Source: Elymus sibiricus
Lineage: Eukaryota > Streptophyta > Magnoliopsida > Poales > Poaceae
Length of the DNA stretch: 64,000 nucleotides
Assembly (NCBI GenBank): GCA_039707655.1
Contig: CM077673.1
Coordinates: 267,882,288 to 267,946,287, forward strand
Reading direction: 5' to 3'
Made by a program: the position numbers and the translations under genes. Under the pieces are notes generated by a model. It was not told the origin of the DNA. It did not search any database and was given only the letters and a program-made list of their open reading frames with translations. Positions within the stretch are counted from its first letter, which is position 1, and every line of letters starts with the position of its first letter. Below are positions 23,874 to 34,186 of this stretch, one piece after another.

Positions 23874-25873
23874 TTGATTATGAGTTGTACTCGATCATGT
23901 CATTCCAAGCTGTTAGATGCTGAAGCCCGACTATATGCCCTGAATGCATTAAATGAGTCACCTCTTGAAGGGATTGAAAACATCCCAGTGGTCCGTGATT
24001 TTCAAGATGTCCTTCCGGAAGAACTTCCAAGGATTCCCCCTGTAAGAGCTGTCGAGTTTGCCATCGACTTAGTGCCAGGCACCACCCCTATTGCTAAGCG
24101 GCCATATAAGATGCCTCCACATGAACTCCTTGAACTGAAACAAGAAATCGATGATTCGCTTCGTCAAGGGTTCATTCGCCCAAGTTCCTCTGCTTGGGGA
24201 GCACCTTCTCTCTTTGTCAAGAAGAAAGATGGTACGAATCGATTGGTCCAAGATTACCGTCCCATCAACCAGGCAACGATTCAAAACAAATACCCACTCC
24301 CTCGGATCAACGATCTGTATGATCAACTTGCTGGTTCATCAGTGTTCTCAAAACTCGACTTGAGGTTGGGTTACCATCAGATCCGGGTTCGCGAAGAGGA
24401 TATTCCCAAGACTGCATTTGTTACTCGCTATGGTTCATACGAGTACACCGTCATGTCCTTTGGCCTAACCAATGCCCCAGCAACCTTCTCTCGCCTGATG
24501 AACTATATATTCATGGATTACCTCGATAAATTTGTCGTGATTTATCTGGATGATATCCTAGTTTACCCCAAGAATAAAGAAGAGCATGCTGAGCATCTTC
24601 GTCTTATACTGGAGAGGCTTCGAGAACATCAACTTTATGCAAAGTATTCAAAGTGTGAGTTCTGGATGGACGAAGTAACCTACCTTGGTCATGTGATCTC
24701 CAAGGATGGTATTGCGGTCAACCCTGAACTAGTTCAGGCTATTCTTGACTGGACTCCCCCGAAGAATGTCAAGCAAGTCAGAAGTTTTCTCGGACTCGCC
24801 AGCTATTGCCGTCGATTCGTCGAGAACTTCTCCAAGATTGCAAAGCCCTTACCCAATCTGCTTCACAAAGGTGTTAAATATGAGTGGAGAGAAAAATGTC
24901 AGGAGAGTTTTCAGGCACTTAAGGACAAACTAACGTCTGCTCCAGTGCTTGCTCCTCCGGATACTCGTAAGGACTTCGTCATTTATTGTGACGCTTCACG
25001 CCAAGGCATGGGATGTGTCCTAATGCAAGAACGCAGAGTGGTTGCTTATGCATCTCGTCAATTGCGTCCTCATGAAGAGAACTACCCAGTTCATGACCTT
25101 GAACTTGCTGCAGTAATTCATGCACTGAAAGAGTGGCGGCAGTACCTTGTTGGTAATCGTTGCGAGATCTACACCGATCATCAAAGTCTGAAGTACTTGT
25201 TTACTCAGCCGGATCTGAATCTCCGTCAACAAAGATGGATGGAACGAATAGCAGACTACAATGTGGGTATTTCCTATACACCTGGCAAGGCTAATGTAAT
25301 GGCTGATGCTTTGAGCCGCAAGTCATACTGCAACCACCTTCAGGTTCACAAGGTTGACCCCCTTCTTCAAAAGGAATTCCGCAAGCTGAACCTCCATATT
25401 GTTCCTCAGGGTTATCTCGCTCCCCCTCCTGAAGGGTCCTACAAAATGAACCTCCACGTTGTTTCCCACGGTTCTCTTAATATCCTGGTTGCTAAACCAG
25501 ATCTTGTGGACATCATCAAGTGGATCCAGAAGTGTGACAATGAAGTCGAAAAGATTAAATGCTATATAACGGAAGGTAAACCTTCATTCTTCACTATTGC
25601 TGAGGATGGCGCTTTGTACTTCAAAGGCCGCCTAGTGGTACCGAGTAAGGAGAAAAACAATGATGTTACTCAGGAGGTCATGAAGGAAGCACATGACACT
25701 CCGCTGTCTATTCATCCTGGTAGTACCAAGATGTACCAAGACATTCATCAAAGATTCTGGTGGTCTAACATGAAGCAAGACATTGCTCGCTATGTTGCTG
25801 AATGTGATGTTTGCCGTCGTATAAAAGCTGAACATCAAAGGCCTGCCGGAACTCCGCAACCTATTACGGTTCC
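23874..25873 (+). CDS. Tekay pol, first part: reverse transcriptase, RNase H, integrase zinc finger
   Basis: Open frame of 666 codons up to the CACTA insertion. In order: RT start [52 protein letters not shown], the catalytic YLDDILVY (about residues 222-229), and [19 protein letters not shown]. RNase H follows with [15 protein letters not shown] and [14 protein letters not shown], then the integrase HHCC finger ([17 protein letters not shown] and [12 protein letters not shown]). It copies element RNA to DNA. No stop or shift is present in this part. The listed ORF runs on into CACTA sequence only by chance. It continues at 34187. Confidence 0.92.
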
Positions 25874-25895
25874 CACTACTGGAATCTGGCATTTT

Positions 25896-26262
25896 GCCGT
25901 CTGCCAGCTCTTTGCCGTCTGCCAGCTCATGGCAAAGAGGCTCTTTGACGTCTGCTTGGGGAAAGCAGACGGCAAAGAACCAGCTCATGGCAAAGAGCTT
26001 CTTTGCCATCAGCTGGTTCTTTGTCGTCTGCCAGCTGACGGCAAAAAGGTCAAAGGCAGACGGCAAAGAGCCAGGTGGGCCGCACGGGGCACGGCGTGGC
26101 TAGGTCAACTTCTTTGCCGTCTGCTGGCAGACGGCAAAGAGGGGACAGATGGCAATGTCCCTCCTTTGCTGTCTGCTAGCAGACGGCAAAGAAGTGACGT
26201 GGGCGAGCCCTAACGGTCACCCTCTTTGCCGTCTGCTAGCAGACGGCAAAGAGGGCCACTTA
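25896..26262. repeat. Left subterminal repeat array of the CACTA element
   Basis: Repeated inverted pairs of TTTGCCGTCTGC and GCAGACGGCAAAG, often separated by a few bases (for example at 26111-26140 and 26223-26251). Such motifs are transposase-binding sites in En/Spm-type elements. Confidence 0.85.
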
Positions 26263-26279
26263 ACGGGCGGCCGTCTCCC

Positions 26280-26640
26280 CCCCCCTCTCTCTCTCTCTCT
26301 CCCTGCCGCGCCCTCTCCTCCTTTTGTCGCCGCCGCCAGTCGCCGCCGCCGGCCAGCCCCGCCCCCGGAGCCAGCCCCGCCGTCGGCCAGCCCGCCCGTC
26401 CCGCCCCCGGAGCCAGCCTCGCCGCCGGCCAGCCCGCCCGTCCCGCCCACCGGACCCAGGCCGCGGCGGCCACCCCGCCGCGCCCCATCGCCGGAGGTCA
26501 CTGCGCCGCCCCGCCCCGCCGCCGGAACCCTCCCCGCGGCCCCTGCGCCGCCCCGCCCTGCCGCCGGAGCCCTCGGCCTTCCTCCAGCGGCCCCCTCCCC
26601 GCGGCCAGCCTCCACCGGCCGACCTCGCCGGAGCAAGGCG
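26280..26640. other. GC-rich segment with short tandem repeats
   Basis: CT-rich then CCG-rich sequence with an imperfect repeat of about 36 bp (CCCCGGAGCCAGCC and GCCGGCCAGCCCGCCCG phrases, 26355-26455). ORFs here are Pro/Ala/Arg-rich in every frame and not believed to be genes. Confidence 0.55.
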
Positions 26641-26659
26641 AGCTCCATTTTTTTCTGTT

Positions 26660-26752
26660 TTTTTCTGTTATTTCCTGTTTAGTTCTAGGTTTAGTGCTAG
26701 GTTTAGGTTTAGTTTTAGGTTTAATGCTAGGTTTAGGTTTAGGTTTAGATAA
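26660..26752. repeat. TTTAGG-type simple repeat
   Basis: Repeats of TTTAGGTTTAG with TTTTAGG and GCTAGG variants. It is near the plant telomere unit but with a different base content, and is read as simple repeat. Confidence 0.6.
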
Positions 26753-27199
26753 ATAGAAGAGGAAGAAGAAAGATGAAAAAAAAACAGAAAAAGTAGAAGA
26801 AGAGGGAGAAAGGAAAAGAAGAAGAAGAAGTAGAAGAAGAAGAAGAAGAAGAAGAAGAAGAAGAAGGAGAAGAAGAAGAGGAAAAAGGAAAAGAAGGAAG
26901 AAGAAGAAGAAGAGGAGGAGAAGAAAAGAAGAAGAAGAAGAAGAAAAAGGAAAAGAAGAGGAGGAGAAGAAAAGAGAAGAAGAAGAAGAAGAAGAAGAAG
27001 AAGAAGAAGAAAGAGGAGAGGAGGAGGAGGAGGAGGAGAAGAAGAAGAAGAAGAAGAAGAAGAAGAAGAAGAAGAAGAAGAAGAAGAAGAAGAAGAAGAA
27101 GAAGAAGAAGAAGAAGAAGAAAAGGAAGAAGAGGAAGAAGAGGAAGAAGAAGAAAAGGAAAAAAGAGGAAAAAAAGAAGAAGAGGAAGAAGAAGAAAAC
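26753..27199. repeat. GAA/GAG purine tract (~440 bp)
   Basis: Almost uninterrupted purines on the plus strand, mainly (GAA)n with GAG and AAA variants; the longest pure run is about 27040-27120. All long minus-strand Phe/Ser/Leu ORFs here are products of this repeat. Confidence 0.9.
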
Positions 27200-27725
27200 G
27201 ACACCCCGACCCGACACCCCAACCCCGACCCGACACCCCGACCCCGACCCGACACCCCGACACCCCGACAGCCCGACACCACACCCTGACACCACGACAC
27301 CCAGACACGACACCCCTGACACCCCGACACCCCGACCCCGACACGACACCCCGACCCCGACCCGACACCCTGACACCACGACACCTCGACAGCCCGACAC
27401 CACACCCCGACACCACGACACCACGACACCCAGACACGACACCCCTGACACCCCGACACCCCGACCCCGACACGACACCCCGACCCCGACACGACACCCC
27501 GACACCCCGACACCACGACACCCCGACACCCCGACACCCCGACACCCCGACACCACACCCCGACACCACGACACCACGACACCCAGACACAACTCCCCTG
27601 ACACCCCGACACCCCGACCCCGACACGACACCCCGACCCCGACACGACACCACGACACCCCGACACCCCGACACCACGACACCCCGACACCACGACACCC
27701 AGACACGACACCCCCGACACCCCCT
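27200..27725. repeat. CCCCGACA minisatellite (~525 bp)
   Basis: Tandem octamers CCCCGACA with ACCACGACA, CCCAGACACGA and CCCGACC variants arranged in a higher-order repeat of about 130-150 bp (the segment with CCAGACACGACACCCCTG recurs at about 27301, 27430, 27587 and 27697). No coding capacity is assigned. Confidence 0.85.
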
Positions 27726-28108
27726 ACCCCCGACACCTCTTCGGCCTCCTGTTGACCGAAAAGGTGCTCTTCGGCCTTCCAGAGGCCGACGGGGTCATAT
27801 ATTTGTGAATTATGAGTTAGGTCATATATTTTCCGATTTTGTTATGAAAAACATCATATATATTTGTGTTGATCGGGTGGATTTAAATGTGCAGTTGTTT
27901 CGTCGCTGCGAGGGTCCGGTGTTCGACGACCTACCCATGCGTTCGACGAGCTCCGCCCCTGCGTTCGGGGGTGAGCACAAATGACATCTCCTCCTCCCCC
28001 GTTCATTTGCTCTGTTCCGGTCTTCGTGCCGATGAAACTTGCTAGCTATAGGTGTCAATCATCAGTATGCGTGACCACTATGCATCTCCCGTTTGAAAGG
28101 GTTACATC

Positions 28109-28116
28109 TATAAATA
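28109..28116 (+). promoter_or_regulatory. Candidate TATA box of the transposase gene
   Basis: TATAAATA, 421 bp before the TNP2 start codon and about 65 bp before the hairpin at 28180-28395. A polypyrimidine then GTCCAG at about 28512-28517 just before the ATG could be a leader-intron acceptor. Confidence 0.4.
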
Positions 28117-28179
28117 TGCATACATTTGCATATTTATAACCGTGATTCTTTCGAATTGTCCAACGTTATCCATGGACAG

Positions 28180-28395
28180 CCCGAGTATGTGTAGATTGGG
28201 TTCGTTTTCCCATATGCTCTGCTCCGGATCCGATGCAGAATTTCGTCAATGCCTCCATGTTGTTCTCCGGGTACACATCCTCTCTGCTTATTGCCGAGAC
28301 GTGTATCAGGAGAACAGCGAGGAGGTGCTGCCAAAATTTTGTGTCGGATCCGGAGCAGAGCATGGGAAAACGAACCCAATCTACACATACTCGGG
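28180..28395. repeat. Large inverted repeat (hairpin) upstream of TNP2
   Basis: The arm 28180-28232 (starting CCCGAGTATGTGTAGATTGG) pairs almost perfectly with 28344-28395 (ending CCAATCTACACATACTCGGG). Pairing continues less perfectly inward through the TCCGGATCCGA and GTTCTCC segments towards a centre near 28285. The stem is about 100 bp with a tight loop. Confidence 0.85.
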
Positions 28396-28529
28396 TGGGA
28401 TTAGGACCTATCTTTACCTACTAGCGTCTAGGTTGCATGGACGTAATAAAACTGACAAACTCTATTAACTGATGAATATGGTTTGCTGAATTATGTATAT
28501 ATTTCTTGTGTGTCCAGTAGCTAGGCAAG

Positions 28530-30852
28530 ATGAGTGATCATGCGTGGATGTACACCAGTCACACTAGTCAGAAAGACATGACCCATGAATGGATAACAAA
28601 AACCAAGGGTTTTTTGAGAGCCGCATTTGCAAATGGACAGAAAACAACCTGGTGCCCCTGTGTCGATTGCGACAACTATCATAAGAGGTCGGAGTTTGAA
28701 ATGATCAAACACCTGCAGAAGTGGGGTTTTACTCCTAATTATACGGTCTGGACATTTCATGGTGAGTCTGCCCAACGTGCCAGAGCTGAGGTGGTTCGTC
28801 GTCGCACCGACGAGCATGGTACCAGGATCGAAGACATGGTGCAAGACTTTGATGATGCTCGGGATTCGGACGATGAGATGGAGGAATCTGCAAAGGCCTT
28901 CTATGAAATGTTGGAGTCTTCAAAACGTCCTCTCCATGAGCACACTGAGCTTTGTTAGCTGGATGCCATCGCGCAAGTAATGGCTCTGAAGGCTCAGTTC
29001 AACCTGGATAGAGAATGCTACGACGCGATGATGACGATATTTGGACGCTTTCTACCCAAACGCCATGTATTGCCAGCAAACCTGTACCAGTCGGACAAAA
29101 TCCTACGTGCGCTTAAGATGCCCTATGAGAAGATAGATGCCTGTGAGAATGGATGTGCCTTATTTAGGCTTGAGTATGCGGGCTTCAACTATTGTCCCAT
29201 TTGCAAGTCTTCCAGGTATGTTGTGGTAGACAACGGTATGGGTGAGAAGAGTCAGACCAAAATCCCAGTTATTGTTCTTCGGTATATGCCAATCATACCA
29301 AGACTTCAACGTCTTTTCATGGTCGAAGAGACGGCCAGACAGATGACGTGGCATAAATTGGGCAAAAGAACCGAACTAGATGCAGATGGGAATCCCATGT
29401 TGGGACACACTTCAGACGCTTTTGCGTGGAAGCACTTCGATGCATTACATAAGGACAAAGCGGCAGATCCAAGGCATCCTCGAGTGGCCATCAGCATAGA
29501 TGGGTTCCAAGTGTTTGGTATGACGGCAACCCAATACAGTTGCTGGCCTGTATTTGTCATTCCACTCAATCTCCCCCCAAGAGAGATTATGAAAAGAAAG
29601 AACATTTTCTTGACGTTGATAATTCCAGGGCCCACCTATCCGGGGAAGAATATGAATGTGTACATGCAGCCGCTTAAGGATGAATTGCAAGAAGCTTGGG
29701 ATAATGGGATCAAGACATATGACGCCGCTACAAAACAAAACTTCAAAATGCATGTGTGGTACATGTACTCGACGCATGACTTGCCGGCGTATGCGCTATT
29801 CGTTGGCTGGTGTGTGCATGGAAGGTTCCCGTGCCCCACATGCAAGGCAGCTCTTCAGTTTCGTTGGTTGCAGGCGGGTCGCAAGTATTCTTGCTTCGAC
29901 TTGCATAGACAATTCCTGGATCCTGGCCATAAGTTCAGAAAAGACAAGAAAAATTTCAGGAAAGGTAGAGTTGTCAAAAACTCTGCACCACCTGCATTGC
30001 CAGGCCAACAGACCCTGGATCAGATAAACGCTCTCGAGCCTAATCCACAGCGTCCAAGATATTTCAAAGGGTATAATTCGGAACACGCCTAGACTCACAA
30101 GATATGCTTGTGGGATCTGCCTTACTTTAAAGACCTCCTTTGCCCACACAACATCGACGTGATGCACACTGAAAAGAATATCGCCGAGGCCCTTTTTGGT
30201 ACATTGTTCGGCATAGAGGGGAAGTCAAAGGATAATCCTAAGGCTAGAGTCGATCAGGAGGCTCTATGTGATAGACCGTTACAAAACATGCGACAACCGA
30301 AAGGAAAGAAGAACTGGAGGAAGCCAAAGGCATGGTTCAATCTTGGAAGGCCAGCTATGAGGGAAATGATCTTGTGGGTGAAAATGCAGTTGATGTTCCC
30401 TGATGGGTATGCAGCGAATCTAAAGAGGGGAGCGAGTCTTGACAAATTCAAAATATTTGGTCTGAAGAGTCATGATTGGCACATATGGCTTGAGCGGGTA
30501 ATGCCGGTGATGTTGCGTGGCTTTATCCCTGAGGATGAATGGCTAGTACTGGCAGAGCTGAGCTATTTCTTCCGTGCTCTTTGTGCACTATCGCCTGACG
30601 TGCTAGACGAACTGGAAGAGTTGGCGCCGGAGTTGATCTGCAAGTTAGAAAAGATCTTTCCACCGGGATTCTTTAATCCAATGCAGCATTTGATTTTGCA
30701 TCTCCCGACCGAGGCAAGATTGGGGGGGCGTGCAAAATCGTTGGTGCTTCGCAACTGAGAGGATGCAGAAGACGCTTCGAGCAAAATGTAAAAATAAACG
30801 TAGAATTGAAGCATCGAGGAACACGAGGCGGACGCGGCTATTGTTCTCGTAG
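28530..30852 (+). pseudogene. CACTA transposase TNP2, two stops and a frameshift, C-terminus missing
   Basis: The ATG at 28530 begins MSDHAWMYTSHTSQKDM with a Cys-rich WCPCVDCDN finger. One frame continues past TAG at 28956 and TAG at 30090 to about 30730. It includes FNLDRECYDAMMTIFGRFLP, NYCPICKSSRY, a segment ending VAISIDGFQVFGM, LPPREIMKRKNIFLTLIIPG (the DDE-type Transposase_21 core) and LCPHNIDVMHTEKNIAEALF. A 2-bp loss at the G7 run at about 30723-30730 shifts the end, which still reads QNRWCFATERMQKTLRAKC. The usual later C-terminal domains (DUF4218/DUF4216 end) are largely missing. TNP2 cuts and joins the element ends; this copy cannot do so. Confidence 0.88.
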
Positions 30853-32215
30853 CCGAGTGCAAGCGCCTATTTCAGAACTTACGGCACGAGACTCGGGTGC
30901 AGGCTGTTCGAGACTACTATGCCTCGACTAACATTAAGAGGGCCAAGAAGAAGTGCCGCGCCAAGTTTCTGAGTAAGGAGAAGTACATGAAGGTAATTAC
31001 CTATTCTTAAGGCCTTGTACTTAGTTTCCTTGATTTGATTCGTAGGCGTAGCGCTGAAATTTCTCTTGTCTAACTTAGGTGCCCCCGAGATGGTGTGCGG
31101 ATAGGATGGACTGTTGGGAGGCGTTGGTGGATGAGTGGTGCTCTCCCCAATGGCTAGCCGTCCACAACAAGGCCAAGGATAAGCGTGCCCAAATGAAAGG
31201 TGTGCCACACCATCAAGGGAGCTCCAACCTGTTTGAGTTCGAGGATCACTGGGTATGTGGTTTGCTTCATGATTCATGCAATTTCATTCTTCATGCTAGC
31301 TTGAGCCCTTAACTAATATTTTGTTCCTCTCTTTTAGGCGCGACACAACAAGAAGGAGGTGCCACCGCTGTTCGACCTCTATGCCACGGCCCATACTGCC
31401 CCGTACAAGAAGGCCAAGGCATTCTCTGAGGATGACCTCGATCATCCACAGAGCTTCAGCAACATCTCCTCCCACAACAAGCTCGTGAGGTACAGAGATG
31501 AGGGGAAGACGAGGAAAGGGGAGGACTTCAACCCGAGCCAGAGTCCTTTTGATCCAGAGCTCGTGATGATATCTGGTGGCGAGAGGCCCCATGGCTCGAT
31601 AGCCATTGGGGATGGACTGATACGTTGTCCTAGAACTCTCCCGGAGATCAAGAAGCGCCAGACGAGGTCTGATCCTGAGATAAGGCCTCGTCCACGGCCA
31701 ATGGAGCTCGCCATCGAGGCTAGGGCCCAGGAGCTTCTGGCGGAGGTAAACAGGCAGGCAGCGGAGAGGGAGAGGGACATGGAGGAGAGGACGGCTAGGC
31801 TGGTGGAGGAGGAGAGGAACCGGAACGACGCGTCTCACCGGGCCCTATACGAGCTCCTCGTGGTAAGTTTCTCCTGCATATTAGCCAAATCATGCACGTA
31901 ATGTTCTTTTCATCACTAACTAATATGACTGACTCATGAAAACAAAATGTGCAGACCGTGTGCCAGAACAACGGTCAGACCCCTCCGCCGATGCCCCAGA
32001 TTGGTATAGCGCCCACGGTGAGTTTCATTTGAATGGTCATTAGTTACTAGTATTCACATTTGAGTTGCATCATGCTAACGAGACATTGCAAATGATCTTT
32101 GGTGTAGCATGCCTCCCGACAAGCATCGACCGATCCTTCTGCGTCTGCCGCAACCCCGACCGGTCCTTCCTCGTCTCACACTGGCGCAAACCCGACCGGT
32201 CCTTCACCTCCGTGA
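30815..32215 (+). CDS. CACTA second gene (transposase-associated ORF2), spliced, partial
   Basis: Five exon-like segments with consistent splice sites and phase 0: ?-30992, 31079-31252, 31338-31862, 31955-32017 and 32108-32215. The first reads AECKRLFQNLRHETRVQAVR and RDYYASTNIKRAKKKCRAKF; the next PPRWCADRMDCWEALVDEWC; then VPPLFDLYATAHTAPYKKAK and FNPSQSPFDPELVMISGG, and a Glu/Arg-rich helix (AEVNRQAAERERDMEERTAR). It resembles the Transposase_24-type (PF03004) proteins of plant CACTA elements, which bind subterminal repeats. The 5' end is unclear because the deletion fusing it to TNP2 lies there. The proposed stop is TGA at 32213; splicing at 32221 to a later exon near 33404 is an alternative. 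Confidence 0.55.
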
Positions 32216-32239
32216 TGATGGTAAGTTTTCCCAAGTGTT

Positions 32240-33250
32240 TTGCTTAACAAATGCATACTTAGCTTAAGAAATGACCTATTTAGCTCCAAAATGACCTATA
32301 CTTAGCTTATTTTCCTCGAAAATGACATAATAACCTTACTTAGCTCCAAAATGACATATTTTACCTAGGATAGCTATAAAATGACCTATACTTAGCATTT
32401 TTCATCCTAAATGACTTGATATGCTTAGTTAGCTAAAAATGGCATAACTACCTAGGATAGCTCAATAATGATCTATACTTAGCTTAGCTAGTTCATTTAT
32501 GACATAATTAGCTCACTTAGGTAAAAAATGGCATAATAACCTTGGTTTAGCTCCAAAATGACCTATACTTAGCTTATTTTCCTCGAAAATGACATAATAA
32601 CCTTACTTAGCTCCAAACTGACATACTTTACCTAGGATAGCTATAAAATGACCTATACTTAGCATTGTTTCCTCCTAAATACTTAATATGCTTAGTTAGC
32701 TAAAAAATGGCATAACTACCTAGGATAGCTCCAAAATGACCTATACTTAGCTTCTTTAGTTCATTTATGACATACTTAGCATACTTAGGTAAAAAATGGC
32801 ATGATAACCTTGGTTTTGCTCCAAAATGACATAGACTTAGCTTATTTTCCTCCAAAATGACAAAATAACCTTACCTACCTCCAAAATGACCAATTTTAAC
32901 TAGGATACCACTAAAATGACCTACACTTGCCATTTTGTCCTCCAAAATGAATAAATATGCTTAGTTAGCTCAAAAATGGCATAACTACCTAGGTTAGCTC
33001 AAAAATGACCTATACTTAGCTTCTTCTGTTCATTTATGACATACTTAGCATACTTAGGTAAAAAATGGCATGATAACCTTGGTTTAGCTCCAAAATGACA
33101 TAGACTTAGCTTATTTTCCTCCAAAATGACATAATAACCTTACTAAGCTCCAAAATGACCTATTTACCTAGCTTAGCTCTAAAATGACGTACACTTAGCA
33201 TTTTTACCTAGCTTAGCTAAAAATGGCATTTTTACCTACCTTAGTTAGAA
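32240..33250 (+). repeat. 268-bp higher-order tandem repeat built of ~20-25-bp subunits
   Basis: The marker CTTAGCTTATTTTCC recurs at about 32301, 32568, 32836 and 33105 (spacing 267, 268, 269). Within each block shorter units of the form AAAATGACNTATACTTAGC repeat. The region is AT-rich, lies just after a GTAAGT donor, and could be an intron or 3' region of the second gene. Confidence 0.8.
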
Positions 33251-33400
33251 GAAGAAGATAAAGAAGAGGAGAGGAGAAAAAGAAAGAGAAGAAAAATTCT
33301 TCTTCTTCTTCTTCTTCTTCTTTTTCTTCTTTTTCTTCTTCTTCTTCTAGCTAGTCTTCTTCTTCTTCTTCTTCTTCTAACTTTCTTCTTTCCCAATTTG
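33250..33400. repeat. Purine tract followed by TTC repeat
   Basis: A plus-strand GAAGAAGA/GGAG tract (33250-33295) is directly followed by (TTC)n (33297-33390), forming a potential long imperfect hairpin, and then TTTGCAG at about 33397-33403. Confidence 0.7.
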
Positions 33401-33487
33401 CAGATTTGCTTTAGATGAGGAAGCTTGCGTTGATGGATTCTACTCTTCTCCTTGTGCTTCCTTTTTGTTTTGATTTCGTACGATGAA

Positions 33488-33600
33488 CTTTGTTGTTGGA
33501 AACTTGTCGTTGGATATGTTATTGGAAACTTGTTGTTGGATATGTTGTTGGAAACTTGTTGTTGGATATGTTGTTGGAAACTTGTTGTTGGATATGTGTT
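33488..33600 (+). repeat. 26-bp tandem repeat (about four copies)
   Basis: The unit GTTGGAAACTTGTTGTTGGATATGTT-type repeats four times with minor changes. It is probably 3' UTR of the CACTA second gene and not coding. Confidence 0.75.
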
Positions 33601-33705
33601 GGTATGCTTGTTGAAAGTATTTTCAAATGTGTATATATATATCTGTGAAATTCTGTGAAATTGAATGAATTTAAGAAAAAACAGAAAAAACAGGGGCTAT
33701 ACAGG

Positions 33706-34170
33706 CTCTTTGCCGTCTGCTGGCAGACGGCAAAGAGCTTTGCCATCAGCCAGCAGACGGCAAAGCTGCCACGTGGCAGCTACCTGTGCAACCTTGGGGG
33801 CACTGGTCTGGCCTATATGGTTGCTTTGCCGTCTGTTGGCAGACAGCAAAGACCTTTGCATCTTTGCCGTCTGCCAGCAGACGGCAAAGACCTTTGCATC
33901 TTTGCCGTCTGCCAGCAGACGGCAAAGCACGCCGTTAACCCCTTAACGGACCTAAACGGACCTAAGCTGCCACGTGTGCCGTCCAGGCACTTTGCCGTCT
34001 ACTGGCAGACGGCAAAGACCTTTGCATCTCTGTCGTCTGCCAGCAGACGGCAAAGTGCCCTTTACCATAGCTTGTTCAGCCGGATGTGTTGCCGTCTGCT
34101 GGCTGACGGCAAAGGTCTTTGCCGTCCGCAAGGCATGCCTTTGCCGTCAGCCATGGCAGACGGCAAAGTT
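33706..34170. repeat. Right subterminal repeat array of the CACTA element
   Basis: At least ten TTTGCCGTCTGC/GCAGACGGCAAAG motifs, mostly as inverted pairs, mirroring the left array. The terminal GATTCCTGTA follows. Confidence 0.85.
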
Positions 34171-34186
34171 CCTGATTCCTGTATCC

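Larger units (their letters stand above)
25874..34183 (+). mobile_element. CACTA transposon (8.3 kb) inside Tekay pol
   Basis: Left terminus CACTACTGGAATCTGG at 25874; right terminus ends GATTCCTGTA at 34183. The flanking trinucleotide TCC occurs on both sides (25871-25873, 34184-34186), the 3-bp TSD of CACTA elements. Subterminal arrays of the palindrome CTTTGCCGTCTGC/GCAGACGGCAAAG lie at both ends. Inside are a TNP2 transposase gene and a second transposase-associated gene, both plus strand. The right end lacks the last GTG expected from the left end. Confidence 0.92.

Noticed and set aside
26660..26752. Telomere-like TTTAGG repeats
   Set aside because: The unit differs from the plant telomere TTTAGGG and is short and degenerate within a CACTA element.
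26498..27736. Long minus-strand ORFs (up to 412 codons) rich in Val/Cys/Gly and Phe/Ser/Leu
   Set aside because: They are translations of the CCCCGACA minisatellite and the GAA tract, open in several frames at once.
28142..28468. Small ORFs on both strands over the hairpin
   Set aside because: Mirror-image translations of the inverted repeat arms, not proteins.
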